Below are positions 45,858 through 53,495 of a stretch of DNA of 64,000 nt, one piece after another; the stretch's first letter is position 1; the number at the start of each line of letters is the position of its first letter. The translations under genes were made by a program, and so were the position numbers. Below the pieces are notes generated by a model. The model was not told the origin of the DNA. It did not search any database and saw only the letters and a program-made list of their open reading frames with translations. The stretch is from the NCBI RefSeq assembly GCF_000739915.1, contig NZ_BBJT01000012.1, positions 62,001 through 126,000 on the forward strand, written 5' to 3'. Origin of the DNA: Paenibacillus chitinolyticus NBRC 15660. GTDB lineage: Bacteria; Bacillota; Bacilli; Paenibacillales; NBRC-103111.

Positions 45858-45904
45858 AACCTCTCAGCCCCGGCACCGTATGGATGCAGGGGCCTTGGAG
45901 AGGT
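45858..45904 (-). terminator. Terminator-like hairpin after pgcA
   Basis: Minus-strand long stem starting AACCTCTC and ending GAGAGGTT, with CCCC/GGGG pairing inside and a short T tail. It lies 8 bases past the pgcA stop. The T tract is short, so efficiency may be moderate. Confidence 0.65.
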
Positions 45905-45911
45905 TCGGCTG

Positions 45912-47606
45912 TTACTGCTCTACTCTGTCCAGAACGAAGCGCACGAGACCTTGCAGCTGATTTGCCGCCTCGTCTCCGGTCGTTCCTTTTACCGCAAAGT
46001 AGAATTTGATCTTCGGTTCCGTTCCGGAAGGACGGAGGCAGAACCAGGAGCCGTCTTTGAGCTTGAATTTCAATACATTTTCTTTGGGCAGCCCGTTAAT
46101 GCCGCGGCTGTAATCCTCTACTTCCGCAACTTCCACGCCTTCAATGGAAGCCGGCGGGTTGTTTCTCCAGTCTTCCATCATTCGGCCGATCTGCTCCACG
46201 CCGTCTTTGCCCTTTAACGTCTTGGACTCCAGCTTCTCCAAGAAGAAGCCGTGCTGACGGTAAAGCTCCTGCAGAACGTCGTAAAGCGTCTTACCCTGAC
46301 TCTTGTAGTAAGCAGCCGCTTCACAAATCAGCATGGCCGCTACGACCGCGTCTTTATCCCGGGCATAGGTTCCCGCCAGGTAGCCGTAACTCTCTTCATA
46401 CCCGAACAAGAATTGGTGCTCCCCGGTGGATTCGAACTCGGTCATTTTTTCCCCGATGTACTTAAATCCCGTCAGGGTGTTCAGGACTTTCGCCCCGTAG
46501 CTTTCCGCGATAACGGCTCCCATCTCGCTCGTTACGATGGTCTTGATCACGACGCCGTTAGAAGGCAGCTCCCCGCGTTCTTTTAACGAACCCAACAAAT
46601 AATGGACGATTATGGCGCCCGATTGGTTTCCCGTCAGCACGAAATATTCGCCTTTATCATCTTTCACAACTGCGCCCATCCGGTCGGCATCCGGGTCCGT
46701 CCCCACGATGATATCGGCATCCCACTCTTTGGCGTCCCTCAGAGCCAGCGTGAAAGCTTCCCGCTCTTCCGGGTTAGGCGATTTGACCGTAGAAAAATTG
46801 CTGTCCGGCTGCTCCTGTTCCTTCACGACGCGCACCTGCTCGAAACCGATGCGCTTCAAGGCTTCGCGGACCGGTTTGTTGCCCGTACCGTGCAGCGGGG
46901 TGTATACGATACGGAAGTCTCCGCTCGTTTGCTTAATAACATCGGGATGCTGACTTACGGATGTAACGGCCGTGTAGTATTTCTCGTCCATCTCTCCGCC
47001 CAACCATTCCAGCAGACCCTTCTCCTCGGCTTCGGTGCGGGAGATTTTGCGGACGCTGTCAAATCCTTCGATTTTCTGGATGTTCGCAAGCACCTGTTCG
47101 GCATCGTGCGGCACCAGTTGTCCCCCGTCGGCGCCATATACCTTATACCCGTTATATTCCGGAGGGTTGTGGCTGGCCGTTACAACGATTCCGGCGGAAG
47201 CTTTCAGCTCGCGCACCGCAAAGGAAAGCTCGGGAGTCGGTCGCAGCGTCTCAAACACATAGGCCTTCACTCCGTTGCCCGCAAGGACAAGCGCAGCCTC
47301 CAAAGCAAATTCCGGCGACTGATGGCGCGAATCATACGCAATCACAACGGAAGGATGGGCTCCCCCGTTTTTCAAAGCGAATTCCGCAAGTGCCTGCGTA
47401 GCCTTTCCTACCGTATATAGGTTCATCCGGTTCGTACCCGCGCCGATTACGCCGCGAAGACCACCGGTTCCGAATTCAAGATCCTTATAGAAACGGTCTT
47501 CGATCTCTTTGTCCTGTCCTGCAATGGATTGAAGCTCTTTTTTCGTTTCTTCGTCAATAGACGGGTCCTGCAACCATTTTTCATAAAGATTCTGTACACG
47601 AGTCAT
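45912..47606 (-). CDS. pgcA: Phosphoglucomutase / phosphomannomutase family (PgcA-like)
   Basis: 564 residues. Interconverts glucose-6-phosphate and glucose-1-phosphate (possibly mannose phosphates), feeding UDP-glucose and wall sugar synthesis. The phosphoserine motif TASHNPPEYNG has Ser145, the metal loop is DPDADRMG, the sugar-binding segment is GYEESYGYLAG, and the phosphate-binding segment is RPSGTEPKIKFY. Length fits the Bacillus PgcA group. AAGGGG lies upstream of the ATG. Confidence 0.92.
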   Translation of the reverse strand: MTRVQNLYEKWLQDPSIDEETKKELQSIAGQDKEIEDRFYKDLEFGTGGLRGVIGAGTNRMNLYTVGKATQALAEFALKNGGAHPSVVIAYDSRHQSPEFALEAALVLAGNGVKAYVFETLRPTPELSFAVRELKASAGIVVTASHNPPEYNGYKVYGADGGQLVPHDAEQVLANIQKIEGFDSVRKISRTEAEEKGLLEWLGGEMDEKYYTAVTSVSQHPDVIKQTSGDFRIVYTPLHGTGNKPVREALKRIGFEQVRVVKEQEQPDSNFSTVKSPNPEEREAFTLALRDAKEWDADIIVGTDPDADRMGAVVKDDKGEYFVLTGNQSGAIIVHYLLGSLKERGELPSNGVVIKTIVTSEMGAVIAESYGAKVLNTLTGFKYIGEKMTEFESTGEHQFLFGYEESYGYLAGTYARDKDAVVAAMLICEAAAYYKSQGKTLYDVLQELYRQHGFFLEKLESKTLKGKDGVEQIGRMMEDWRNNPPASIEGVEVAEVEDYSRGINGLPKENVLKFKLKDGSWFCLRPSGTEPKIKFYFAVKGTTGDEAANQLQGLVRFVLDRVEQ

Positions 47607-47652
47607 CGTTCATCGTCCCCTTATTAAAATGATAGGATCTTTTTTTATCCGT

Positions 47653-48081
47653 TTAGGCGTTTGCCAGGGCAAACATGATTTCGCCTTCGGCTACCAGCTC
47701 TTCTCCGACTTTAGCGGTCGCCTGGCCTTTGCCTATGGTCCCCTTCAAGCGGGTGATTTTCACTTCCAGCGTCAGCGTGTCACCAGGAGTTACCTGTCTG
47801 CGGAATCTGAACCCGTCCACACCGGCCAGCAGACCGATTTTCCCGCGGTTGGCTTCCACATTCAAAATCGCAAACGCTCCGACCTGGGCGAGCGCCTCCA
47901 AGATAAGAACGCCCGGCATAACCGGATAACCCGGAAAATGTCCTTGGAAAAAGGGTTCGTTCGCCGTTACGTTTTTGAGGCCCACGGCACGGACGCCGTC
48001 CTCTACCTCCAAAATGCGATCTACCAGCAAAAAGGGGTAGCGGTGCGGGATAATCTCCTGAATCTGCTTGTTGTCCAACAT
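47653..48081 (-). CDS. fabZ: 3-hydroxyacyl-ACP dehydratase FabZ
   Basis: 142 residues. Dehydrates beta-hydroxyacyl-ACP in type II fatty acid synthesis. Hot-dog fold with catalytic His48 in [20 protein letters not shown] and Glu62. N-terminus [14 protein letters not shown] is typical. AAGGAG lies 10 bases before the ATG. The position a few genes downstream of flhP/mbl resembles B. subtilis. Confidence 0.97.
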   Translation of the reverse strand: MLDNKQIQEIIPHRYPFLLVDRILEVEDGVRAVGLKNVTANEPFFQGHFPGYPVMPGVLILEALAQVGAFAILNVEANRGKIGLLAGVDGFRFRRQVTPGDTLTLEVKITRLKGTIGKGQATAKVGEELVAEGEIMFALANA

Positions 48082-48144
48082 TACAATCTTGCTCCTTCCG
48101 ACGCTTTCCGTTTGTATATTTTGGTTTGAAAGAACTCACACTAG

Positions 48145-48236
48145 CCCTATCCCTTCACCGCTGCAGAAGTGAAGGTTGATATAAGGGAGCGTATTTTGCG
48201 GCCACCGAAATGGTCGTGGAATATGCTCTTTTTTTG
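48145..48236. other. Two adjacent RNA hairpins upstream of fabZ
   Basis: Hairpin A (48145-48187) has a perfect 7-bp inner stem CCTTCAC / GTGAAGG plus outer pairing. Hairpin B (48187-48228) has GAGCGTATT / AATATGCTC ends with loop GAAAT and is followed on the plus strand by T7, which makes it look like a plus-strand terminator. On the minus strand the same pair would sit in the fabZ leader. Which strand is used is undecided. Confidence 0.5.
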
Positions 48237-48247
48237 CTTCCCTATCC

Positions 48248-48277
48248 TTTATAAACAATTTTTCAAGGTTCGAACAA
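48248..48277 (-). promoter_or_regulatory. Candidate promoter of fabZ
   Basis: Minus strand TTGTTC (48277-48272), 18 bases, TATAAA (48253-48248). Would give a leader of about 160 bases including both hairpins. Moderate consensus. Confidence 0.4.
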
Positions 48278-48282
48278 GGTCT

Positions 48283-48837
48283 TTACGACCCTTTTTTTAC
48301 CGGACCTGTCTCTTCCGTACTTAATCGCCTGGTTTTACGGTTGACCGAATTGAACTGGGCCACGTAAATAATGGAGGTGACGAAAGAAAACAAAATGACG
48401 GCCGCCAGGTATTCCGTTGCGTAAGGAACGTGGAAGAGGATAAGCAGGACGGCCAGGTAATACAGGACCGTCGTCAGCTTGCCCATGGCATTGGCCGGAA
48501 GTGTTTGTTTGCCGCGGAAATGAAAAAAAGCCGACCCTGCGATCATGCCGATATCCCGGATGAAAAAAGCCGCTGCGGCCAGCCAGGGAATCATCCCGGA
48601 GCTGAGCAGGGAGATGATGACCGCAATCATCATCAATTTATCCGCAAGCGGATCGAGCATAATGCCCATCTGGGTAACCAGATTCCGTTTGCGGGCGATA
48701 TATCCGTCTGCGATATCAGTTATGCCCGCTAGGACGACAACGAGAAAAGCCAGTTTCGTATAGCCTGCATAGAAAATGTACAGATAGACGGGAATTAGAA
48801 AAAAACGGCTTATGGTAAGCAGATTCGGTAAATTCAA
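48283..48837 (-). CDS. CDP-alcohol phosphatidyltransferase (PgsA-like)
   Basis: 184 residues from TTG at 48837, which has AAAGGGAG 6 bases upstream and gives the family-typical start LNLPNLLTISRFFLIPVYLY. A longer frame from 48894 lacks a good ribosome site. The signature D-x2-DG-x2-AR-x8-G-x3-D-x3-D is complete (ITDIADGYIARKRNL, then QMGIMLDPLADK). Several membrane helices follow. Phosphatidylglycerophosphate or cardiolipin synthesis is likely; paralogues are common, so the substrate is not certain. Confidence 0.88.
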   Translation of the reverse strand: MNLPNLLTISRFFLIPVYLYIFYAGYTKLAFLVVVLAGITDIADGYIARKRNLVTQMGIMLDPLADKLMMIAVIISLLSSGMIPWLAAAAFFIRDIGMIAGSAFFHFRGKQTLPANAMGKLTTVLYYLAVLLILFHVPYATEYLAAVILFSFVTSIIYVAQFNSVNRKTRRLSTEETGPVKKGS

Positions 48838-48953
48838 TCGTCTCTCCCTTTCTACGGCTAAAGCTGGAACAGGCGCGATTCCTCTCATTTTCATTGGTTT
48901 CCATTATACCGTTTCTCCGGGCAAAAAGAAAACTCCCTTGCGGGAGCCCACGC

Positions 48954-49217
48954 TCAGTCTGCAAACACCAAATCGAAGAGATGTTTCCAGGTGCTGATTC
49001 TGAATATGTCTAAAGTCGGCTGACCGCCGATTCCTGAATACCCGATCCAAAGCCCGACGATCAAGGCTCCCAAAAATATGAGCGGAACGCGCAGTTTCTT
49101 CAGGACGCGAAGCGCCCCGGCGGATCTTGAAGCCCCTCCCGGTTTGCCCGTTCCCGGTTCTTTAGCCTGCGTAGATGATGCTGCTTCCGTCTCCTTGCTC
49201 TCTTCTTCCATGGACAC
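48954..49217 (-). CDS. EpuA-like small membrane protein (annotated DNA-directed RNA polymerase subunit beta family)
   Basis: 87 residues from GTG at 49217, with AAGGAGGGG about 9 bases upstream; an ATG at 49241 overlapping the flhP stop (TAATG) is the alternative. A charged, low-complexity N-terminal half is followed by one membrane helix (LRVPLIFLGALIVGLWIGYS) and a short extracellular tail. Small proteins of this type are commonly found after flhP in Bacilli. Function unknown; the RNA polymerase name in databases is misleading. Confidence 0.65.
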   Translation of the reverse strand: MSMEEESKETEAASSTQAKEPGTGKPGGASRSAGALRVLKKLRVPLIFLGALIVGLWIGYSGIGGQPTLDIFRISTWKHLFDLVFAD

Positions 49218-49240
49218 GAGAATCGCCCCTCCTTCACGCA

Positions 49241-50110
49241 TTAGCCGCGCAAGTTGTTAGCGAGCCCCATCATCGTATCCGCCGAGGAGATTGCTCTTGA
49301 GTTCAATTGGAAGGCACGCTGAACCATAACAAGTTCGGACATTTCCTGCTGCAGATCCACGTTGGACTGCTCCAGAAAGCCCTGTTTGATTGTAACGCCG
49401 TTCGTATTAACATCGAAAACGTTGTTCTGCGCCACGTTCGCCGGAAGGCGGAAGTAGTTGCCGTCGGCTTCGCCGAGCAGCTGCGGGTTGATGACTTTGA
49501 CCAGTTTAATCTGGCCGACTTGTCTGCCCGTACTCGCCGGGTTGGCTTCGTTGTAAACCACTACCCGCCCCTGTTCGTCCACACGGACGCGGCTGTTCTG
49601 CAGGGTCGGATCGGCCGGATCAATCGCGATCTCGATCGGCTGATTGCTGGCCGTGTCCTTCACGAAGTAGCCGTCTTTGGTCGCAAGCCCCATGGCTTTG
49701 GTCACAGTGCCCGTAGCCGGGTCCACTTTGTTGTACGCGCTGAGCTTAAGAGCTCCGTCGCGGGTCCAAGCCGGTGTGTTGGAACCGGGAATGGTCACCT
49801 CGAACAGACCGTCCCCTTCGATAGCCAGATCGTACGGCTCATCCGTCGGTTTCAGGCTTCCCTGCGTCATAATATTCTGCAGGCCGACCAGCTTGGCGCC
49901 CCAGCCTTGTGGAAGCCCGAGAGAAGTCATCCGTCCGGTTTTCATAAAACCTTGCGGTTGATTCATGGTGTTCGTCAGTACATTCTCGAAACTAGCTTCC
50001 TTCTTCTTGTAACCGACGGTATTGACGTTCGCCATATTATTAGCCAATACGTCCAGCTTCTGCTGCAAGCCCTGCATCGTGACCGATGCATTAATAATCG
50101 AGTTGTTCAT
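49241..50110 (-). CDS. flhP: Flagellar hook-basal body protein FlhP
   Basis: 289 residues. Rod/hook family protein like FlgG. The N-terminus MNNSIINASVTMQGLQQKLD with NNMANVNTVGYKKKEASFEN and the C-terminus EMSELVMVQRAFQLNSRAIS are typical. ATG at 50110 has GGAGGAG about 6 bases upstream; the longer frame is unlikely. In B. subtilis, mbl-flhO-flhP are in this same order. Confidence 0.9.
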   Translation of the reverse strand: MNNSIINASVTMQGLQQKLDVLANNMANVNTVGYKKKEASFENVLTNTMNQPQGFMKTGRMTSLGLPQGWGAKLVGLQNIMTQGSLKPTDEPYDLAIEGDGLFEVTIPGSNTPAWTRDGALKLSAYNKVDPATGTVTKAMGLATKDGYFVKDTASNQPIEIAIDPADPTLQNSRVRVDEQGRVVVYNEANPASTGRQVGQIKLVKVINPQLLGEADGNYFRLPANVAQNNVFDVNTNGVTIKQGFLEQSNVDLQQEMSELVMVQRAFQLNSRAISSADTMMGLANNLRG

Positions 50111-50185
50111 CGTGATCTCCTCCAAGCTTTCCAAAGAAAGCCTCTTCGAAAGCATTCCCTGAGAGGGATAGTATCATGCCGCTTC

Positions 50186-51004
50186 TTATACCCGGCCCAC
50201 GTCATTGACAAGCTTGTCCATACTGCGGTCATAGAACTGAACCATCTTCTGGTTGGCTTCATAAGCCCGGGCTGCCGTCGTCATATCGACCATCGCTTGA
50301 GTCGGGTCCACATTGGAGCGTTCCACGAACCCCTTGCGGACCTCAACCTGGTCACCTGCCGCCAGCGCCACAACTTGTCCCTCGTCATTGGCGCCGACCG
50401 TGAAAAGCCCGTTGCCTTCCGGAAGGAGCACATTCGGATTCTGGACTTTCATCACGAGCGGAATGGGCGGATTGGCCGGATCGTAACGGACCGTCTGGCC
50501 GTTAGCCGCCACAAGACGATAACCGTCCGCGTTGGCAACGAAACCTTCCGCATCCACCGTGAATTTGCCGTTACGCGTGTAATGACGTTCTCCCGCAACC
50601 TGCGGGTTCTCGACCACAAACAATGCTTCCGGCTGGTAAACGACCGTACCGTCCGGGCCTACAGCCTTGCCGCCGTTATCGAACTTCAAGCCGTTTACCT
50701 GAATGTCGGAAACAAGCGCGTAATCAAGCGGATTTCCCGTTTGCTGAAGCGGACCCTGCACCATAAGTCTGGCGGTTTCCTCGGCAAATACGCCCGTATT
50801 CATTTTGCCCACATTCACCACGGTACCGCCCCCGGCTTCTCCCCCGCGAATACGCGAGATAAGAACTTCCGGAAAGGAACGCGCCGAAGTGGTTTCCTGT
50901 TTGAAGCCCGGTGTATTGAGATTGGCAATGTTGTTCGTCACGGTATCGTGTTTACGCTGCTGCATGGTCAAGCCGGATGCCGCCGTGTATAATCCCCTAA
51001 GCAT
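50186..51004 (-). CDS. flhO: Flagellar hook-basal body protein FlhO
   Basis: 272 residues. Rod/hook family protein beginning MLRGLYTAASGLTMQQRKHD, then NIANLNTPGFKQETTS, and ending VDMTTAARAYEANQKMVQFY. Probably a distal rod subunit exported by the flagellar system. GAGGTG precedes the ATG. It is 9 bases after mbl, so an operon with it is likely. Confidence 0.9.
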   Translation of the reverse strand: MLRGLYTAASGLTMQQRKHDTVTNNIANLNTPGFKQETTSARSFPEVLISRIRGGEAGGGTVVNVGKMNTGVFAEETARLMVQGPLQQTGNPLDYALVSDIQVNGLKFDNGGKAVGPDGTVVYQPEALFVVENPQVAGERHYTRNGKFTVDAEGFVANADGYRLVAANGQTVRYDPANPPIPLVMKVQNPNVLLPEGNGLFTVGANDEGQVVALAAGDQVEVRKGFVERSNVDPTQAMVDMTTAARAYEANQKMVQFYDRSMDKLVNDVGRV

Positions 51005-51013
51005 GAGTCACCT

Positions 51014-52015
51014 CTATACGAATTTTCGTTTGGTCACTTTGTCCAGGTTGTCGAGCATAATGCCCGTCCCTTTGACGACGCAGTGCATCGGGTCTTCCGC
51101 GATCAGAACGGGAACCTTGAGCTCGTCCGCCAGAAGCTGATCCAGACCGTGAAGCATGGCACCGCCACCAGTCAAAATAACCCCTCTATCTATTATATCG
51201 GCAGAAAGTTCCGGAGGTGTACGTTCCAATACACTTTTTGCGGCAGTTACGATAGAAGAAATAGGATCCCACAGGGCTTCCTGCACTTCACTGGAGCGAA
51301 TCGTGATCGTCAAAGGAAGACCGGATACCATATCCCGGCCGCGGATATCCATTTCATTCTGAACACTATCGGCTTGTACCGTACCGATTTGGACCTTAAT
51401 GTCCTCGGAGGTGCGTTCGCCGATCAGCAATTTGTATTTGTTCTTGATGTACTTGGTAATCGACGTATCAAATTTATCGCCGGCGATCTTAATGGAGGAA
51501 GAGGTGACGACATCACCCATGGATAATACGGCCACGTCCGTCGTCCCTCCACCGATATCAACGACCATATTGCCGCTCGGCTGGTAAATATCCATTCCGG
51601 CGCCGATTGCAGCGGCTTTCGGTTCTTCTTCCATAAACACTTCGCGTGCGCCGCTGCGTTCAGCCGCTTCCCGAATTGCTTTTTGTTCCACAGATGTAAT
51701 GTTGGTAGGCGCACAGATGAGGATGCGAGGATGTGAGTACCAGCTTTTGCCCCCAACTTTGGAAATAAAATGTTTCAACATCGCTTCAGTAATTTCAAAA
51801 TCGGCGATTACACCTTCGCGGAGCGGACGAATAGCCACGATGTTGCCGGGCGTACGCCCTACCATTCTCCTGGCTTCCTCACCGACCGCGAGAACGCGTT
51901 TTGTATCGCTTTCGATCGCCACAACCGAGGGCTCATCGAGCACTACTCCGCGTCCTTTCACATGAATCAAGACGTTCGCAGTGCCCAAATCGATTCCGAT
52001 ATCCTTACTTAACAT
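51014..52015 (-). CDS. mbl: MreB-family rod-shape protein Mbl
   Basis: 333 residues. Bacterial actin that guides lateral wall synthesis under the membrane. Phosphate loops IGIDLGTANVLIHVKGRGVV and VVDIGGGTTDVAVLS, and adenosine motif GVILTGGGAMLHGLDQ are all present. AGGGAGG lies 9 bases before the ATG. The neighbours spoIIID, flhO and flhP identify it as Mbl rather than MreB. Confidence 0.95.
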   Translation of the reverse strand: MLSKDIGIDLGTANVLIHVKGRGVVLDEPSVVAIESDTKRVLAVGEEARRMVGRTPGNIVAIRPLREGVIADFEITEAMLKHFISKVGGKSWYSHPRILICAPTNITSVEQKAIREAAERSGAREVFMEEEPKAAAIGAGMDIYQPSGNMVVDIGGGTTDVAVLSMGDVVTSSSIKIAGDKFDTSITKYIKNKYKLLIGERTSEDIKVQIGTVQADSVQNEMDIRGRDMVSGLPLTITIRSSEVQEALWDPISSIVTAAKSVLERTPPELSADIIDRGVILTGGGAMLHGLDQLLADELKVPVLIAEDPMHCVVKGTGIMLDNLDKVTKRKFV

Positions 52016-52182
52016 GAAAAGTAATCCTCCCTAAACTAACCGTCCATCCCCATAAACTGAAGCGGTGCTTCGAATAGTATACATATTTTTCATTATAAGC
52101 TAATTTCGCAGAAAAAAACAGAAATTCCTCTTTTTTCGGGACAATTTCGACATTTTTCCGGAAGGAAGGGCGGGCTTGGGAG

Positions 52183-52473
52183 TCAGGATTTAACCGTAAC
52201 AAGCGGTTCAGCGGATTTGACAGGTTTGGTCTTGCGGTATTTGATTTTGGTCGCTTCCCCTCCCCTAAGATGGCGGATCGATTTGTGGTATTCGAGGATC
52301 GTTTTGACCTGATTGGCCAGCTCCGGGTTGATTTCCGGCAGTCTCTCCGTCAAATCCTTGTGCACCGTGCTTTTGGAAACGCCAAACTCCTTCGCTATGG
52401 TGCGAACCGTATTTCTCGTCTCAACGATGCAAGTTCCGATCTTAATGGTTCGCTCTTTGATGTAATCGTGCAC
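52183..52473 (-). CDS. spoIIID: Sporulation transcription factor SpoIIID
   Basis: 96 residues from GTG at 52473. Helix-turn-helix regulator of mother-cell genes. VHDYIKERTIKIGTCIVETR and TIAKEFGVSKSTVHKDLTER are almost identical to B. subtilis SpoIIID. The frame runs 32 codons further upstream, but AGGGAGG 8 bases before the GTG and a sigma-E-type promoter inside that extension place the start here. The C-terminal LRGGEATKIKYRKTK is basic as expected. Confidence 0.96.
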   Translation of the reverse strand: MHDYIKERTIKIGTCIVETRNTVRTIAKEFGVSKSTVHKDLTERLPEINPELANQVKTILEYHKSIRHLRGGEATKIKYRKTKPVKSAEPLVTVKS

Positions 52474-52506
52474 TCCCCTCGCCTCCCTACTCGGATAGTT
52501 TGGTAC

Positions 52507-52534
52507 ATTATATGAGGGGTAGGGCCTAATATTC
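52507..52534 (-). promoter_or_regulatory. Sigma-E promoter of spoIIID
   Basis: Minus strand GAATATT (52534-52528), 13 bases, CATATAAT (52514-52507). Close to the sigma-E consensus KMATATT / CATACAMT (one mismatch in the -10). The leader is about 27 bases. Confidence 0.65.
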
Positions 52535-52624
52535 TTTGTTTCCGCCGCTGACAAGCTATTTCCGTCCAATTATTTTGACGGACAAGGCGAAAGCTCGTCC
52601 TCCCGACGCTTTCCGTATGCAGGC

Positions 52625-52657
52625 AAAAAAAGACGGATAGGGTTTTCCCCATCCGCC
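52625..52657 (-). terminator. Intrinsic terminator of spoIIQ
   Basis: Minus-strand stem GCGGATGGGG / CCCTATCCGT with loop AAAA, followed by T7. About 15 bases past the spoIIQ stop. Confidence 0.92.
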
Positions 52658-52671
52658 GATATGGTAAAAAT

Positions 52672-53418
52672 TTATTGCGGTTTGAATTCCGGAAGCAGCT
52701 GCTCCGGCAGTTCGGCCGTGCCGTCTTCCGCCTTGCGCACTTCGAAGTGAAGGTGGACGCCTTGGTCCTTCTCCAGCTCGTTGCGGCCGGCCTGCGCGAT
52801 AACATCGCCTTGTTTAACGGCGGCGCCTTTGGCTACTTTCACTTCCCCTAGGCTTTGATAAACCGTTACCAGCCCGTTGTCGTGCGTAATCTCGACCAGA
52901 TTGCCTACGACCGGATTTTTGTCCACCGCGGTTACTTTACCGCTGAGGGCCGCGCTTACATCAAACGCCTGCTTGTCTGCACGGACAAGATCGACGCCCA
53001 CGTGAGGGGTAATCGTATCTCCGTATTCGATCATAGCCGCTTGCTTGGCTTCATTGCTGCCTTTGCTGTCGTAGGACGGAAGCGAAATCGTGACTTGGCT
53101 GCGGTCTTTTACCGGCCATTGCATACTTTCGGCTTTGGCACCTACGGGAACGGCATTGTCTTTGTTAGCCGTTTCTCCAGCAGGTTTATCGGACTGGACG
53201 GAATTTACCGGCGTGTTCGTTGCGACCGGTTTCTTCACCGCATCCTGATAGACCCACATTAAGGTTAAGATAATTGCCGCTGCCGCTACATAAGTTGCCG
53301 GGAAAACCCACTTTTTGGCCAAAAATCTCTTCCATGCGGAGTTAGGGACATTTGCTGCTCCCGTTACAGTTTGGGGAGCTTCTTCCTTGTTATGAAACTC
53401 TTGTTTACCATCTCTCAT
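52672..53418 (-). CDS. spoIIQ: Stage II sporulation protein Q, LytM/M23 domain
   Basis: 248 residues. Forespore membrane protein that pairs with SpoIIIAH across the septum during engulfment. One membrane helix (about residues 38-56) and a LytM domain from residue 100. The metal-site residues His139 and Asp143 (TPHVGVDLV) and the H-x-H pair His222/His224 (GVHLHFEVRK) are all present, so the zinc site looks intact. Located between spoIID and spoIIID as in B. subtilis. A forespore-type promoter and a palindrome lie directly upstream. Confidence 0.92.
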   Translation of the reverse strand: MRDGKQEFHNKEEAPQTVTGAANVPNSAWKRFLAKKWVFPATYVAAAAIILTLMWVYQDAVKKPVATNTPVNSVQSDKPAGETANKDNAVPVGAKAESMQWPVKDRSQVTISLPSYDSKGSNEAKQAAMIEYGDTITPHVGVDLVRADKQAFDVSAALSGKVTAVDKNPVVGNLVEITHDNGLVTVYQSLGEVKVAKGAAVKQGDVIAQAGRNELEKDQGVHLHFEVRKAEDGTAELPEQLLPEFKPQ

Positions 53419-53441
53419 ATGGTTATCACCTCAATAACCAT
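53419..53441 (-). promoter_or_regulatory. Perfect palindrome abutting the spoIIQ start codon
   Basis: Arms ATGGTTAT and ATAACCAT (8 bp, perfect) flank the 7-base loop TGAGGTG, which contains the ribosome binding site. The right arm touches the ATG. Either an RNA hairpin presenting the ribosome site or a DNA operator near the transcription start. Confidence 0.65.
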
Positions 53442-53467
53442 TGTTGACACGTTTGAGAGTTTTATAC
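53440..53467 (-). promoter_or_regulatory. Candidate sigma-F/sigma-G promoter of spoIIQ
   Basis: Minus strand GTATA (53467-53463), 14 bases, GTCAACAAT (53448-53440). Resembles sigma-F consensus GYATA / GGNRANANTW with two mismatches. B. subtilis spoIIQ is sigma-F dependent. Confidence 0.5.
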
Positions 53468-53495
53468 ATTTGCCCTAAAGAAATTCTAGCAGGTC

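Noticed and set aside
48838-48894. Longer N-terminus for the CDP-alcohol phosphatidyltransferase
   Set aside because: The ATG at 48894 has no good ribosome site, whereas TTG at 48837 has AAAGGGAG at proper spacing and gives the typical family start.
52474-52569. N-terminal extension of SpoIIID by 32 residues
   Set aside because: The extension contains a sigma-E-type promoter, lacks a ribosome site at its TTG, and family members start at the VHDYIKERTI position.
48099-52614. Shared 14-mer CCGACGCTTTCCGT upstream of fabZ and upstream of spoIIID
   Set aside because: A match of this length is expected by chance several times in 64 kb and the flanks do not align.
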